This document shows positions 8,633 to 16,924 of a DNA stretch of 64,000 nucleotides, piece after piece (position 1 is the first letter of the stretch; each line of letters starts with the position of its first letter). The notes beneath the pieces were generated by a model. It did not search any database and was not told the origin of the DNA. It saw only the letters and a list, made by a program, of their open reading frames with translations. Source of the stretch: Natronococcus sp. AD-5. GTDB lineage: Archaea > Halobacteriota > Halobacteria > Halobacteriales > Natrialbaceae. The DNA lies in assembly GCF_030734285.1 (NCBI RefSeq), contig NZ_CP132294.1:1-64000 (forward strand). The letters run 5' to 3'. The translations under genes and the position numbers were made by a program.

Positions 8633-10114
8633 TTAGTCGCGACTCCCGGTCAGGTCGACCAGTTTTACCGTCTCCGGAACTCGCTCGAGCACCTCGGCGG
8701 GCCACCCCCGGTGACCGAGCGCGAACTCGGTGTCGGGATTCGTCTCGACTAACCGGGTCACGCCGTCGGCCGCGGCTTCGAGCGCGGCGCGATCCGTCCG
8801 GATCGGAACCTCCGCGGTGAGCGGATAGCTCTTCGAGAGCGCTCGCGGGAACGGTCCGAACGGGGGTTCGACGCGCCAGGAATCGTCGTAAGCGTCCCCG
8901 CTCGCCGAACCGCCCTCCGTGAGAAAGAGCGAGTCGGGAACCTCGAGTCGCTCGAGGCGCTTGTGGTGACGAAGCACTTCGGGTCGGCGGGCGCTCTCGT
9001 GGGACGCGTAGAAGAACGCGCCCTTCGAGACGGGATCGGATCGCTCGAGCTGGTCGGCGTGGTCGAGCAGCGTGCGGTAGCCGTCGAGCATCGTCGGGTG
9101 GGCGCGGGCGCGCTGCTCGACCAGCTCGAGGAGGTTCCCCGCGCGGATGGCCTGCTTGATGCGGCGGATCTCCTCGAAGGTCACGTGGAGGTTGTGGGCG
9201 GCGAGCTCCTTCTCGCGTCGCTCGTCCGGGAGGGCGCGGAGGTCGTCGGGACCGTGGGCGGTGCAGACCGGACACGAACACGGCGCGTAGTCCAGGTCGT
9301 CCAGGTGGCGCGTGCCCCGAACGGTCAGGTAGCGGTCGTCGCGGGCGTAGAGCGCGTAGGCGGCCGAGTCGAAGAGGTCACAGCCCATCGCGACCGCGAG
9401 CGCGAACATCATCGGGTGGCCGGCCCCGAAGAGGTGGACGGGCGCGTCCGCACCGAGGCCGCGCTTGGCGCCGGCGACGGCGTCGATCATGTCGGCGTAG
9501 CGGTAGTCGTTCATCAGCGGAACGACCGCGCCGACCGGGAAGACGTCGAGGTCCGTCCCCCGGGCGTGGCGGCCGGCCTCCTCGCGGAGGTCGGGGTAGG
9601 TCGATCCCTGGACGGGGCCGCTGACGAGCATCTCCCCCGTCTCGACGGTTTCGGCGATCTCGAGGCGCTCCTGGGTGGTCTCGAGTTCGCCTTCGGCCCG
9701 CTCGCGGGAGACGTCCGGCGGCGTCGGGATGTCGACCGGCGTCCCGATGTCGGAGCCGATCGCGTGCTGGAACTCGAGGATTTCCTCGGTGGTGACGTCG
9801 ATTTCCCCGTACTCCGCGAGCTGGAAGGAGCCGGAGTCGGTCATGATCGCGCCGGGGAACTCGAGCAGCTCGTGGAGTCCGTCCTCCAGGGCGGCCTCGC
9901 GGACGTCCTCGGTGCCGTAGATGATATACGAGTTCGTGATGAGAATCTCGGCGCCGAACTCCTCGGCGAGCCGACGGGGGCTGATCGTGTCCAGGTTCGG
10001 GTTGATCACCGGCAGCAGCGCCGGCGTCTCGACGGTCACGTCGGCGCGCGGTACGGTGAGCTCACCGATTCGGCCGCCGGCGTCGGTATCCCGGAGTTCG
10101 AAGCACTCGCGCAT
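8633..10114 (-). CDS. tgtA: archaeal tRNA-guanine(15) transglycosylase TgtA
   Basis: This 493-residue enzyme exchanges G15 of tRNA for preQ0, the first committed step to archaeosine on tRNA. Catalytic Asp93 lies in MTDSGSFQ and the nucleophile region Asp249 in [15 protein letters not shown] zinc site is formed by C279, C281, C284 (CSCPVC) and a later His (AAHNLH). Unlike longer archaeal homologues it ends without an evident PUA domain; the PUA domain is found on ArcS instead. The ATG at 10114 begins MRECFELRD, the usual haloarchaeal start. Confidence 0.95.
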   Translation of the reverse strand: MRECFELRDTDAGGRIGELTVPRADVTVETPALLPVINPNLDTISPRRLAEEFGAEILITNSYIIYGTEDVREAALEDGLHELLEFPGAIMTDSGSFQLAEYGEIDVTTEEILEFQHAIGSDIGTPVDIPTPPDVSRERAEGELETTQERLEIAETVETGEMLVSGPVQGSTYPDLREEAGRHARGTDLDVFPVGAVVPLMNDYRYADMIDAVAGAKRGLGADAPVHLFGAGHPMMFALAVAMGCDLFDSAAYALYARDDRYLTVRGTRHLDDLDYAPCSCPVCTAHGPDDLRALPDERREKELAAHNLHVTFEEIRRIKQAIRAGNLLELVEQRARAHPTMLDGYRTLLDHADQLERSDPVSKGAFFYASHESARRPEVLRHHKRLERLEVPDSLFLTEGGSASGDAYDDSWRVEPPFGPFPRALSKSYPLTAEVPIRTDRAALEAAADGVTRLVETNPDTEFALGHRGWPAEVLERVPETVKLVDLTGSRD

Positions 10115-10297
10115 CGACCGTGTGTTGGCGAGGACGCCGGTAAACGTTCCGTTCTCCCGTGATTACGGACCGCGGCAAGACCGCGAGCACACCGACGATA
10201 TCGTTCGCTCGAGTTCCGCGTCAGCGCCTGCACCCGTCGGCGGATGCGAGACGGTGAAGGCGTGATTACGTCCGTCGTACGGGTTCCCACCGCGATT

Positions 10298-10852
10298 TTA
10301 CTCGTCCGGGCCGAACAGCCGGTAGTACGAGAGCGCCAGCACCGTCCGTCCGTCGCGGATCTCGCCCGCTCGGACCGCCTCCGTGAGCTCCTCGAGCGTC
10401 GCGTCGGTCACGCGAATGCTCTCGTTGTGGTCGAGCCGCTGCTCCGCGGTGGGACGGCAGCCGCGGGCGACGAAGAAGTGGAGGACGGCGTCGGCGATCC
10501 CGTTCGCCGGCTCGACGGTCACCAGCGGCTCGAGTCGCTCGGCCTCGTGGCCCGTCTCCTCGGCGAGTTCGCGTCGGGCGGCGGCCTCGAGGTCGTCGTC
10601 GCCGGGTTCGGTGCCGCCGACGGGGAGGCCGCGGTTGACCCGGGAGACCGCCTGGCGCCACTCTTCGATACAGACGACGTCGCCGTCGGGGGTAAACGGC
10701 AGGATGCAGACGCTCGCGGGCTCCGAGAGGTAGTCGAACTCGGTCTCGGTCCCGTCGGGAAGCTGCACGGTCTCGTTAACCACGTCGAAGCCGGGACAGG
10801 CGTACGCTACCCGTCGATCGAGCGTCTCCCAGGCGAGTGGATCCGTAGGCAT
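10298..10852 (-). CDS. Nudix hydrolase, ADP-ribose pyrophosphatase-like
   Basis: The protein (184 residues from the start used) contains a Nudix box around GTEPGDDDLEAAARRELAEE continuing TGHE, the Mg-binding REx2EE element that cleaves nucleoside-diphosphate-X bonds. The N-terminus (WETLDRRVAYACPGFDVV) and C-terminal helix resemble ADP-sugar pyrophosphatases. Two starts are possible, 10879 (MTATVI) and 10852 (MPTDPLAW); the second matches the common haloarchaeal N-terminus. The substrate cannot be fixed from sequence. It is transcribed opposite to padR at 11029. Confidence 0.9.
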   Translation of the reverse strand: MPTDPLAWETLDRRVAYACPGFDVVNETVQLPDGTETEFDYLSEPASVCILPFTPDGDVVCIEEWRQAVSRVNRGLPVGGTEPGDDDLEAAARRELAEETGHEAERLEPLVTVEPANGIADAVLHFFVARGCRPTAEQRLDHNESIRVTDATLEELTEAVRAGEIRDGRTVLALSYYRLFGPDE

Positions 10853-11028
10853 ATCGGCTGTTATGACCGTCGCCGTCAAAAGCGCCGCGTCACGATCCCG
10901 GTCGGAGTTCGGCCGGGTAGCGAGCGGATCGAGGGGACGTACGCGGCGCGTTCTCCGGAATTACGCGCGCGTACCGGCTCTATAACAAAACCACAGATCG
11001 GTGAAGGTCGGTATTCAGAGGGTGATCC

Positions 11029-11304
11029 ATGGATCAACTAACTGGCTTCCAGCGTGACTTGCTGTACGTCATCGCGGGCAAGGAACGACCGTCCGGACAG
11101 GAGATTCTCGACGATATTAACCGATACATCGACCAACCGGTCACGCACGGCCGACTGTATCCCAATCTCGATACGCTCGTCGAGAAGGAACTCGTCGAGA
11201 AGGGGCAACTCGACCGCCGGACGAACTACTACGCACTGACGCCGAAGGGGAATCGCGAACTTCAACAACGCCAGGAGTGGGTCGACCGGTACGTCGACGT
11301 CTGA
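11029..11304 (+). CDS. PadR-family transcriptional regulator
   Basis: This 91-residue protein is a compact winged helix of the PadR type: FQRDLLYVIAGKERPSGQ (helix 1), EILDDINRYID (helix 2), HGRLYPNLDTLVEKELVEK (recognition helix) and the wing RRTNYYALTPKG. PadR proteins are usually repressors of nearby stress or efflux genes. This one has only the DNA-binding domain and no long dimerisation tail. No obvious target gene is adjacent; the neighbour 3' is a gene-poor stretch. Confidence 0.93.
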   Translation: MDQLTGFQRDLLYVIAGKERPSGQEILDDINRYIDQPVTHGRLYPNLDTLVEKELVEKGQLDRRTNYYALTPKGNRELQQRQEWVDRYVDV

Positions 11305-11680
11305 CTCCAGCCAATCCTTTCATCAGAGAGCGCTCCGGTAGTGGCGTCTCTCGAGCGCGGTGACACGTCGGACGACGCTCCGGAAACTCGGCTGGAGGGC
11401 CGTCGCTCGTGACGTCTCCAGTGAACGGGCGCCATCCGCGACGTCTCCGATCGACGATCGCTACCGGATGGTCCGCCGTCGGAGGCGAAGGCGTCCCGCT
11501 GCGAAAACGACTTTCGGATGGCGGCGAGCTCCCCGACTCTCGCGAATGCCATAGCGTCGCGCTCGCTCGTGATCCGAAGCGAGCGATTACTCCGGGCAGG
11601 CTCGCGGTAGGCTCGGCATGAGGGCGGAACGCGAACCGTACGTCTCGCGACGGGACGAGCGCTCGACCCGTACGGCTCCG
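11305..11680. other. gene-poor spacer
   Basis: This 376-bp stretch lies between padR and the convergent gene at 11681. Reading frames in it are short, arginine/serine-rich and start-poor, which is typical of non-coding high-GC sequence. No tRNA-like fold, repeat or family motif was seen. Confidence 0.5.
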
Positions 11681-12412
11681 TTACCGCTCGTCGTCGAAGG
11701 AGACTTGCGAGAGGTCCGCCTCGAGCTCCGCGACGTACTCGTTGAACGCCGCGACGAAGTCGTCGACGTCGGCCACGAGTCGGCGAACTTCCGGGGCCGA
11801 GGCGGGGCCGTACTGCGACAGGAGGTAGGTGCCGTCCGAGCCGCCGACCCGAAGGTACGAGGCGACGTCGCCGTCCCACTTCAGCTCCCAGCGGGTCCCC
11901 GAAACCGTCGTCGAGTAGGTGCCGTACTCGCCGTCGTACCGGTGGAGCTCCTGGGCCATGGCGTCCGCGACGTCCCGGATCCGCTCGACGATCCGGTCGC
12001 GCTCGGCGACCAGCTCCGCCGTGCTCGCGACCGCCGGGAACTCGTCGGGTGCGTCCTCGAGCAGGCCGTCGAACGACTCGATGTGCTCGTTGAACGCCGC
12101 GACGAACGCGTCGTAGTCCTCCATCGCCGTCCCGAGCGGCCCGGGTTCGGGCGGCTGCTTGCTCGAGACGACGTAGGTCTCCGACCCCGATTTCGGATCG
12201 AACCGGAGGTACTGGACGTCGCCCGCCTCGTACTTGAGCGTCCAGCTGCCGCCGTCGGTGTCGAACGTCTCCTGCCCGTAGTCGCCGCCCTGGAGGACGG
12301 CGAGTTCGCGCGCCATCTCGCCGGCGTGGGTCCGAACGCGGCCCGCCAGCTCGTCGCGTCGCGCCGCGACGTCGGCCGCCTCCGCCACGTCGGTCTCGAG
12401 TCCATCGGTCAT
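11681..12412 (-). CDS. acidic protein made of two tandem repeats
   Basis: The 243 residues split into two homologous halves, about 18-118 and 137-237. Each half has a helix (RRDELAGRVRTHAGEMAREL versus ERDRIVERIRDVADAMAQEL), then a strand region (GSWTLKYEAGDVQYLRF versus TRWELKWDGDVASYLRV), then a helix (YDAFVAAFNEHIE versus VDDFVAAFNEYVA). No signal peptide or membrane span is present, so it is a soluble cytoplasmic protein. I do not recognise the family. It is transcribed alone, convergent with padR and divergent from the gene at 12558. Confidence 0.85.
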   Translation of the reverse strand: MTDGLETDVAEAADVAARRDELAGRVRTHAGEMARELAVLQGGDYGQETFDTDGGSWTLKYEAGDVQYLRFDPKSGSETYVVSSKQPPEPGPLGTAMEDYDAFVAAFNEHIESFDGLLEDAPDEFPAVASTAELVAERDRIVERIRDVADAMAQELHRYDGEYGTYSTTVSGTRWELKWDGDVASYLRVGGSDGTYLLSQYGPASAPEVRRLVADVDDFVAAFNEYVAELEADLSQVSFDDER

Positions 12413-12557
12413 CGTCAGTTGCAGGGGACGCGGAACGGTAACGGTTTGGATATCGACGGACGAGCGAGCCGCAGTACGTCCGGTCTCGGTCCTCCGCCTC
12501 GAGGGTCCTCAGTCGTTAGGAGGTACCTCCAAGCCCCTGGCTCGTATCCGTTCGTGC

Positions 12558-12947
12558 ATGACGTCCGTTCCAGACGAGTACCGCGACCTGTTCGAGAAGC
12601 CGACGTTCGCCCACGTCGCGACGATGACCGCCGACGGCTTCCCGCACGTGACGCCGGTCTGGATCGACTACGATCCCGAGGCCGACCGCCTGCTGGTCAA
12701 CACCGAGCGCGGCCGCCAGAAGGAGCGCAACGCGCGCGAGAATCCCGCGGTCGGGGTCAGCATGACCGATCCGGACGAACCGTACCGATTCCTGTCCGTG
12801 ATCGGCGAGGTCGAGGAGTTGACGACGGAGGGGGCTCGAGAACACATCGACGAGCTCGCGAAGCGGTACGTGGACGTCGACGAGTATCCGAACCCGATCG
12901 AGACAGAGCGAATTGTGATGCGGATTCGGCCTGAACGGGTTTTCTAG
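12558..12947 (+). CDS. PPOX-class F420/flavin-dependent oxidoreductase
   Basis: This 129-residue protein is a small split beta-barrel oxidoreductase of the pyridoxamine-oxidase-like superfamily. The signature pattern is FAHVATMTADGFPHVTPVW, then DRLLVNTERGRQKERNARENP, then the C-terminal strand ERIVMRIRPERVF. Haloarchaea and actinobacteria have many such proteins that bind coenzyme F420 or FMN. The substrate is unknown. It is the last typical high-GC gene before the lower-GC island that starts just downstream. Confidence 0.92.
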   Translation: MTSVPDEYRDLFEKPTFAHVATMTADGFPHVTPVWIDYDPEADRLLVNTERGRQKERNARENPAVGVSMTDPDEPYRFLSVIGEVEELTTEGAREHIDELAKRYVDVDEYPNPIETERIVMRIRPERVF

Positions 12948-13025
12948 GGCCTAAGTGGGTTTTGATACATTAATCGGGTTACGATTGAGTGGGAAGGTGG
13001 GATCCACAAAGTCAAAGTCGTAGAT

Positions 13026-13121
13026 GTGAGCGCCGAGAAATGCGTTATCGAACAGATTCTTACCGGGTTAGAGCACTACGGATCTCGGAGTTTACGTTCT
13101 ATGATGCGGGATCTCGTCTGA
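13026..13121 (+). CDS. coding-like fragment, 31 codons
   Basis: A GTG-started frame gives a 31-residue product (VSAEKCVIEQILTGLEHYG and on), and the same open frame extends upstream without a start codon through EGGIHKVKVVDV. The amphipathic helical pattern looks protein-like, but the piece is too short to assign and probably is the remnant of a larger gene at the edge of the island. Confidence 0.25.
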   Translation: MSAEKCVIEQILTGLEHYGSRSLRSMMRDLV

Positions 13122-13149
13122 GTCAGCGTCTATCCTTCTTGATATTCGA

Positions 13150-13296
13150 TCATCGCTCTTCCGATGGTGTCGAAACCATTATCCAAGTCCACGTCTCAAG
13201 ACCTTCCAGTTCAATCCCCTCAGCGGGTAGCTCAGCTTTGATCTTTTCGCGTTTAGCTTCACTATATTCATCCTTGAATTCCGGGTTTTCGGTCAT
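13150..13296 (-). CDS. 48-residue acidic microprotein
   Basis: An ATG-started frame encodes 48 residues beginning MTENPEFKDEYSEAKREKIK and ending TWTWIMVSTPSEER. The composition (many E/K, one Trp pair) and AT-rich codons are coherent with the island genes. A second in-frame ATG lies 9 bp upstream at 13305, and a TTTATC element about 35 bp further upstream could be a TATA box. No family is recognised. It is transcribed in the same direction as the two-component pair but lies downstream of it. Confidence 0.4.
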   Translation of the reverse strand: MTENPEFKDEYSEAKREKIKAELPAEGIELEGLETWTWIMVSTPSEER

Positions 13297-13367
13297 TCCG
13301 ATCATTTAGGTGGCAAGGAAACGTGCTTCCCCGGATAAAGTGTACCGAATCGGTATATACAGCACGC

Positions 13368-13826
13368 TCACTCCTCGTCAGACGGTAGCCGAAGGAGTGT
13401 GAACCATAGCTCGACAACCCTCCCAATCGTCTCGATGAACTCGGTCGCATGGTCGGGCTTCGTGAGACAGGCATTCGCGTGATAGTTGTACGATGTGATC
13501 ACGTCGTCTTCCGCCTGCGAGCTCGTGAACACAATGACGGGAATGCGGCGGTGATTGAGGTCCTCCTTGAGTTCGGCGAGAACGTCGTCGCCACTTGTAC
13601 GCGGCAAGTTGAGATCGAGAATCACGAGATCCGGTCGAGGCGCGTCAACATAGTCACCACGCTGAAAGAGAAACTCAAGGGCATCGTCACCGTCAGTGAC
13701 AGTGTGGACGGTGGGATCGAGTGGACTGGCATCGAATCCCTCTTTCATGAGGCGGACATCGCCAGGATTGTCCTCAACGAGGAGGATATCAGCGCTATCC
13801 GGAAGGTCGGCGTCCGCCTCAGTCAT
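13368..13826 (-). CDS. single-domain response regulator (Rcp1-like)
   Basis: This 152-residue receiver-only protein has acidic residues E18/D19, phospho-acceptor Asp71 (ILDLNLP), a switch Thr in VFTSS and Lys in LTKP. It has no DNA-binding domain, so it probably signals by protein contact or returns phosphate to the kinase. Its start overlaps the kinase stop by 8 bp, a clear translationally coupled pair. It is paralogous to the regulator at 1482-1946, with the same [10 protein letters not shown] motif and C-terminal aromatic/Leu-rich tail, but its codon use is more AT-rich. Confidence 0.93.
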   Translation of the reverse strand: MTEADADLPDSADILLVEDNPGDVRLMKEGFDASPLDPTVHTVTDGDDALEFLFQRGDYVDAPRPDLVILDLNLPRTSGDDVLAELKEDLNHRRIPVIVFTSSQAEDDVITSYNYHANACLTKPDHATEFIETIGRVVELWFTLLRLPSDEE

Positions 13827-15810
13827 TTGCTATGTCTTTAATGGGCAGCGTAAAGAAGAATATCGATTCCTCACCCGGCTCAGATTCTACCCAAATCCTT
13901 CCGTTGTGACGCTCGATGATACGCTGACAGAGCGCGAGGCCGATTCCAGTACCCTCATGTTCGTCGCGACTGTGGAGTCGCTGGAAAACATCAAATATCT
14001 GGTCTGTGTTCTCGGGGTCGATTCCAATCCCATTATCGCTGACGGCGAACACCCACTCGTGGTTGCGTTGCTCGACATCGACGGTGATTCGCGGGGGTTC
14101 GTCGCCGCTATACTTGATCGCGTTGCTCAACAGATTTTGGAACACCTGGGTCAGCTGGCTCTCGTCTGCATACACGGTCGGGAGCGAATCGATGGCGATC
14201 TCGGCGTCTTCATCGCCGATTTGGAATCGCAAGTCGTCGCAAACGCTTTCCAGTACCGCGTTACAGTCGGTCGGCTCGAATTCGCCCCCATCTGTATCAA
14301 TACGCGAGTATTCAAGCAAGGCATCGATCATCTCGCGCATCCGATCCGCACCGTTGATAGCGAATTCCAAATACTCTCTGGCGTCCTCATCCAGCTCGTT
14401 CCCATAGCGGGCTTCAATCAGTTCGTTGTAACTTGATACCATCCGCAGCGGCTCCTGCAGATCATGGGATGCGGCGTATGCGAACTGTTCGAGGCGTTTG
14501 TTCGACTCTTCGAGTTGCGAGACTGTCTGTTCGAGTTCATTCCGGTACTCGTGGCGCTCGATCGCTGCGGCGAGCAAATTGGCTACACTCTGGACGAAGT
14601 TCACGTCGTACTCAGTAAACTCCCGCCTATCGGTTGTATGGGTTCCCAGCACTCCCCACGGCTCCTCAACGGTCCCAATGATGACGCTGATGCCGCTGAC
14701 GACGTCATGGCTGGTGAGAAGTTCCGGCCCGCTAAACCGCTCTTCCGTCCGCAGATCCTCAACGATGATCGGCTCTTCGGAGAGGAGCGTGTAGCCAGCT
14801 TGCGAATCCAAGTCGGTCGGGACCGTCGCATTGCCGACAACCCCATCTCGCCAGCCGACACCCTGCCTGAGGAAGACTTCGTCCCCGCCCGGTAGCAATT
14901 CGAGCACTTTGCAGTACTCATTGTCCAATGTTTCGGCGACAACCACGGAGGCGTCGTGCATCAACTGGTCGAGATCACGGTCTTCAAGCGCTTGTTGGCC
15001 AATTTCAGTGACAATCTTCTGTTGATGAAGCCGCGACTGAAGTTCCTGTTCCCTCTCTTGGAGGGCATCTCTCGTACGAGAACGACTGACGAGCTCTTCC
15101 ACTGCCCGGTTAATATCGAGAGCCGGACTGTCGGTGTCGAAGAACTTGTCTGGCGGGTGGTAGTAGAAGTTTTGACAGACCCTACCGTCATATACTACCA
15201 GCGGATGAGTTCGGATAACATCTGAGATGACTTCCGCTGGGAAACGCTCGCGGTTGTACTGACAGAGCACGACGTAGTCATCACCGGAATAAATGGTGTT
15301 GAGCATCGCCTCGTACTGGACTAGCCGATCAAGGTCCTTCTCCTCGTTGAGGGCCCACGTCATCTCGGCGGCGGCTCTGACGCCCTCGTAACCCTCCTCA
15401 TCGCGCGCCTCGGCGAGCATCTCCTGCCAGAACTCCAGCATCGCCTCTTGGTCGAATTCGCCTGTTCGCAGGTACGTATCAGATTTCGTGACGATCGACA
15501 GGTCTCTGGACTCGCGAGCCGTCTCGACGTCAATGCCGCCCTCGCGAAACGCATCTAGAATCTTCTCTGTCGTATTGTCATCCGCGACATACAGACACCG
15601 CTCGCCCCGCTCGAGGCCTTCCTTGATGAAGGGAACAACCGTCTCGAATTGCTCTTCTTGACTTTCATAGATGGAGGCGAGGTGGTCGTTCCCTTCGTCC
15701 TCCTCGTGGAGGCTGTGGATCTGGCTCACTACCCGACGTTTTTGCACTGCATCCAATGTGGCCTCAAGCCCGAATCTCTCGTGTGGGTCAGTTTGGTGTT
15801 GTTTACTCAT
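13819..15810 (-). CDS. MEDS-GAF sensor histidine kinase
   Basis: This 663-residue soluble kinase has no transmembrane segment. An N-terminal MEDS/DcmR-like sensory domain (about 30-225; HLASIYESQEEQFETVVPFI onwards) is followed by a coiled coil, a GAF domain (about 265-420), a dimerisation domain with phospho-His449 (FAYAASHDLQEPLRMV) and an ATPase domain with N box QNLLSNAIKYS (558-568), G1 DNGIGID and G2 GTGIGLAL. MEDS domains are linked to sensing of small organic ligands such as methanogenesis-type or C1 compounds. The cognate partner is the downstream receiver at 13368. The codons are lower in G+C than in flanking housekeeping genes. Confidence 0.94.
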   Translation of the reverse strand: MSKQHQTDPHERFGLEATLDAVQKRRVVSQIHSLHEEDEGNDHLASIYESQEEQFETVVPFIKEGLERGERCLYVADDNTTEKILDAFREGGIDVETARESRDLSIVTKSDTYLRTGEFDQEAMLEFWQEMLAEARDEEGYEGVRAAAEMTWALNEEKDLDRLVQYEAMLNTIYSGDDYVVLCQYNRERFPAEVISDVIRTHPLVVYDGRVCQNFYYHPPDKFFDTDSPALDINRAVEELVSRSRTRDALQEREQELQSRLHQQKIVTEIGQQALEDRDLDQLMHDASVVVAETLDNEYCKVLELLPGGDEVFLRQGVGWRDGVVGNATVPTDLDSQAGYTLLSEEPIIVEDLRTEERFSGPELLTSHDVVSGISVIIGTVEEPWGVLGTHTTDRREFTEYDVNFVQSVANLLAAAIERHEYRNELEQTVSQLEESNKRLEQFAYAASHDLQEPLRMVSSYNELIEARYGNELDEDAREYLEFAINGADRMREMIDALLEYSRIDTDGGEFEPTDCNAVLESVCDDLRFQIGDEDAEIAIDSLPTVYADESQLTQVFQNLLSNAIKYSGDEPPRITVDVEQRNHEWVFAVSDNGIGIDPENTDQIFDVFQRLHSRDEHEGTGIGLALCQRIIERHNGRIWVESEPGEESIFFFTLPIKDIAND

Positions 15811-16592
15811 ACTTTCGGTTTGGGATAATTAGGGGATCGTCGGCCATAAGTGGCTCTCAGAGGTTGGTAGTCGCGTGATGGATTTGTTGTTCCTCCTTGA
15901 AATTCGTGATCAAGTGTGACTTCGTTAAAAACCCCGACTGCATAAATGCTGGCATTGGAGTGTATCTCACGGCCCCTTCAGAACTGTGAATAGAAACGTG
16001 GAAAGCGATTAAACTCTGCAGTCGATCTGCGCAACCGTGCGTCGGAGAACGCATTATCCATGATGCGGGTAGCGGGTCGAGCAGCACGATCGGTGAATAC
16101 ACCGTTCCCTGAACGGGAATCTTCTTCTTTGGGACCGCGGACGTGGCGGCTAGCAGACTACTTTCAGTTTTCGGTCTTATCATTCTAGGCCTCGATCCTC
16201 GTACTGTGACGCAGCTACGCTCTCGTGAGGAAATCACGGAACGGATTGAGGAACACGACGTGGAACTCCGTCCAGACGAATTGATTGATCTTCCGTTCGC
16301 TCCTCCAGGCGAGGATCGAACCGAGTCCTGCCCGGATCGCTGAGACGCCTTTTGCGCCCGATCTGTCGGATATTCGATCTGATATTTTGCGGCGCGTGCG
16401 AGAAAGTCCGATGGTGCGAAGTTTTATCCAGCAGCGCGTGCGACAGCGGATCGGCTCCACGCGAAACACATGACTGCTCGGACCACCCACTGCAATGCAG
16501 TTGGGATCATCCACACTACGTGCGCGATTGTCAGTCGAAACCCGTCGCTGTGTAGCGATTACGTCCGACACCAAAACGGGGGTAGGCTAAAG
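15811..16592. other. decayed intergenic sequence
   Basis: About 780 bp of AT-richer DNA upstream of the kinase. Short frames occur on both strands but none is complete and family-like. The best is on the plus strand at 16143-16343 (RSREEITERIEEHDVEL), followed in another frame by 16285-16473 (SDILRRVRESPMVRSFIQQR). These may be two halves of a frameshifted gene. Confidence 0.4.
16143..16473 (+). pseudogene. possible frameshifted gene remnant
   Basis: Two overlapping plus-strand frames look protein-like. The first (GTG start at 16143, 66 codons) has a hydrophobic start and then a charged helix TQLRSREEITERIEEHDVEL. The second, in the next frame (to 16473), has DLSDIRSDILRRVRESPMV and QQRVRQRIGST. 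A single frameshift near 16290-16340 would join them. No family is recognised, so this is a weak call resting on composition alone. Confidence 0.25.
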
Positions 16593-16613
16593 TGGGCCGG
16601 CGCAGATTCGAAC
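16593..16613. repeat. direct copy of tRNA-Pro 3' end (att-like)
   Basis: These 21 bases (TGGGCCGGCGCAGATTCGAA plus C) are identical, in the same orientation, to 16751-16771, the last 21 nucleotides of the tRNA-Pro gene. Duplicated tRNA 3' ends are the usual footprint of integrase-mediated insertion. Only 137 bp separate the two copies. Confidence 0.7.
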
Positions 16614-16669
16614 ATAGCAAGACGGTCGCGCTCACTTCGTTCGCGCGCTGCGACTTGCTGGCTCGAATC
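16605..16669. repeat. imperfect inverted repeat
   Basis: The sequence GATTCGAACATAGCAAG at the left end is nearly the reverse complement of CTTGCTGGCTCGAATC at the right end. It has a GC-rich middle containing CGCGCTCACTTCGTTCGCGCG, which itself can pair. The arms resemble the T-arm segment of the nearby tRNA. The repeat overlaps the att-like copy. Confidence 0.6.
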
Positions 16670-16750
16670 TTTGCGGCGGCATCGACTCCCTCACTCGAGT
16701 TACCTCGCGACGATACGCGCCGCTCGGCGGTGTAGAGTGCGGGAGTAGAA

Positions 16751-16823
16751 TGGGCCGGCGCAGATTCGAACTGCGGTTACGGCCACCCGAAGGCCGAAGG
16801 ATACCAAGCTACCCCACCGGCCC
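16751..16823 (-). tRNA. tRNA-Pro (anticodon CGG)
   Basis: The minus strand folds as a tRNA. The acceptor stem is GGGCCGG/CCGGCCC with discriminator A73. The D-arm contains AGCTTGGTA. The anticodon stem CGGCC/GGCCG closes the loop TTCGGGT with anticodon CGG. The variable loop is TAAC, and the T-arm is CGCAG TTCGAAT CTGCG. No intron is present and CCA is not encoded, both usual in haloarchaea. The codon read is CCG, common in this high-GC genome. The T-loop TTC supplies U54/U55, the target of the Pus10 and TrmY enzymes encoded nearby. Confidence 0.95.
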
Positions 16824-16924
16824 GCAACTGGAACATGAGCACCCGTTCGTTTAACCCTTCCGAAAGCTGGCGTCGGGTCGCCTGCTAGCAGTTCCCGACC
16901 TCGAGCCACCCCACTACCAACCCC

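Larger units (their letters stand above)
12948..16750. other. AT-richer sensory island next to tRNA-Pro
   Basis: Sequence composition changes after 12947: codons ending in A/T become common and the G+C content is visibly lower than in flanking genes until tRNA-Pro. The interval holds a short coding-like fragment, a 48-codon open reading frame, an Rcp1-like response regulator, a histidine kinase, about 800 bp of decayed sequence and a copy of the tRNA-Pro 3' end. No integrase or transposase is intact. The composition shift and the tRNA-edge position suggest acquired DNA; the far attachment site was not found. Confidence 0.5.

Noticed and set aside
12948-13367. Second att site marking the far end of the island
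   Set aside because: No copy of the 21-base tRNA-Pro end was found near the left edge.
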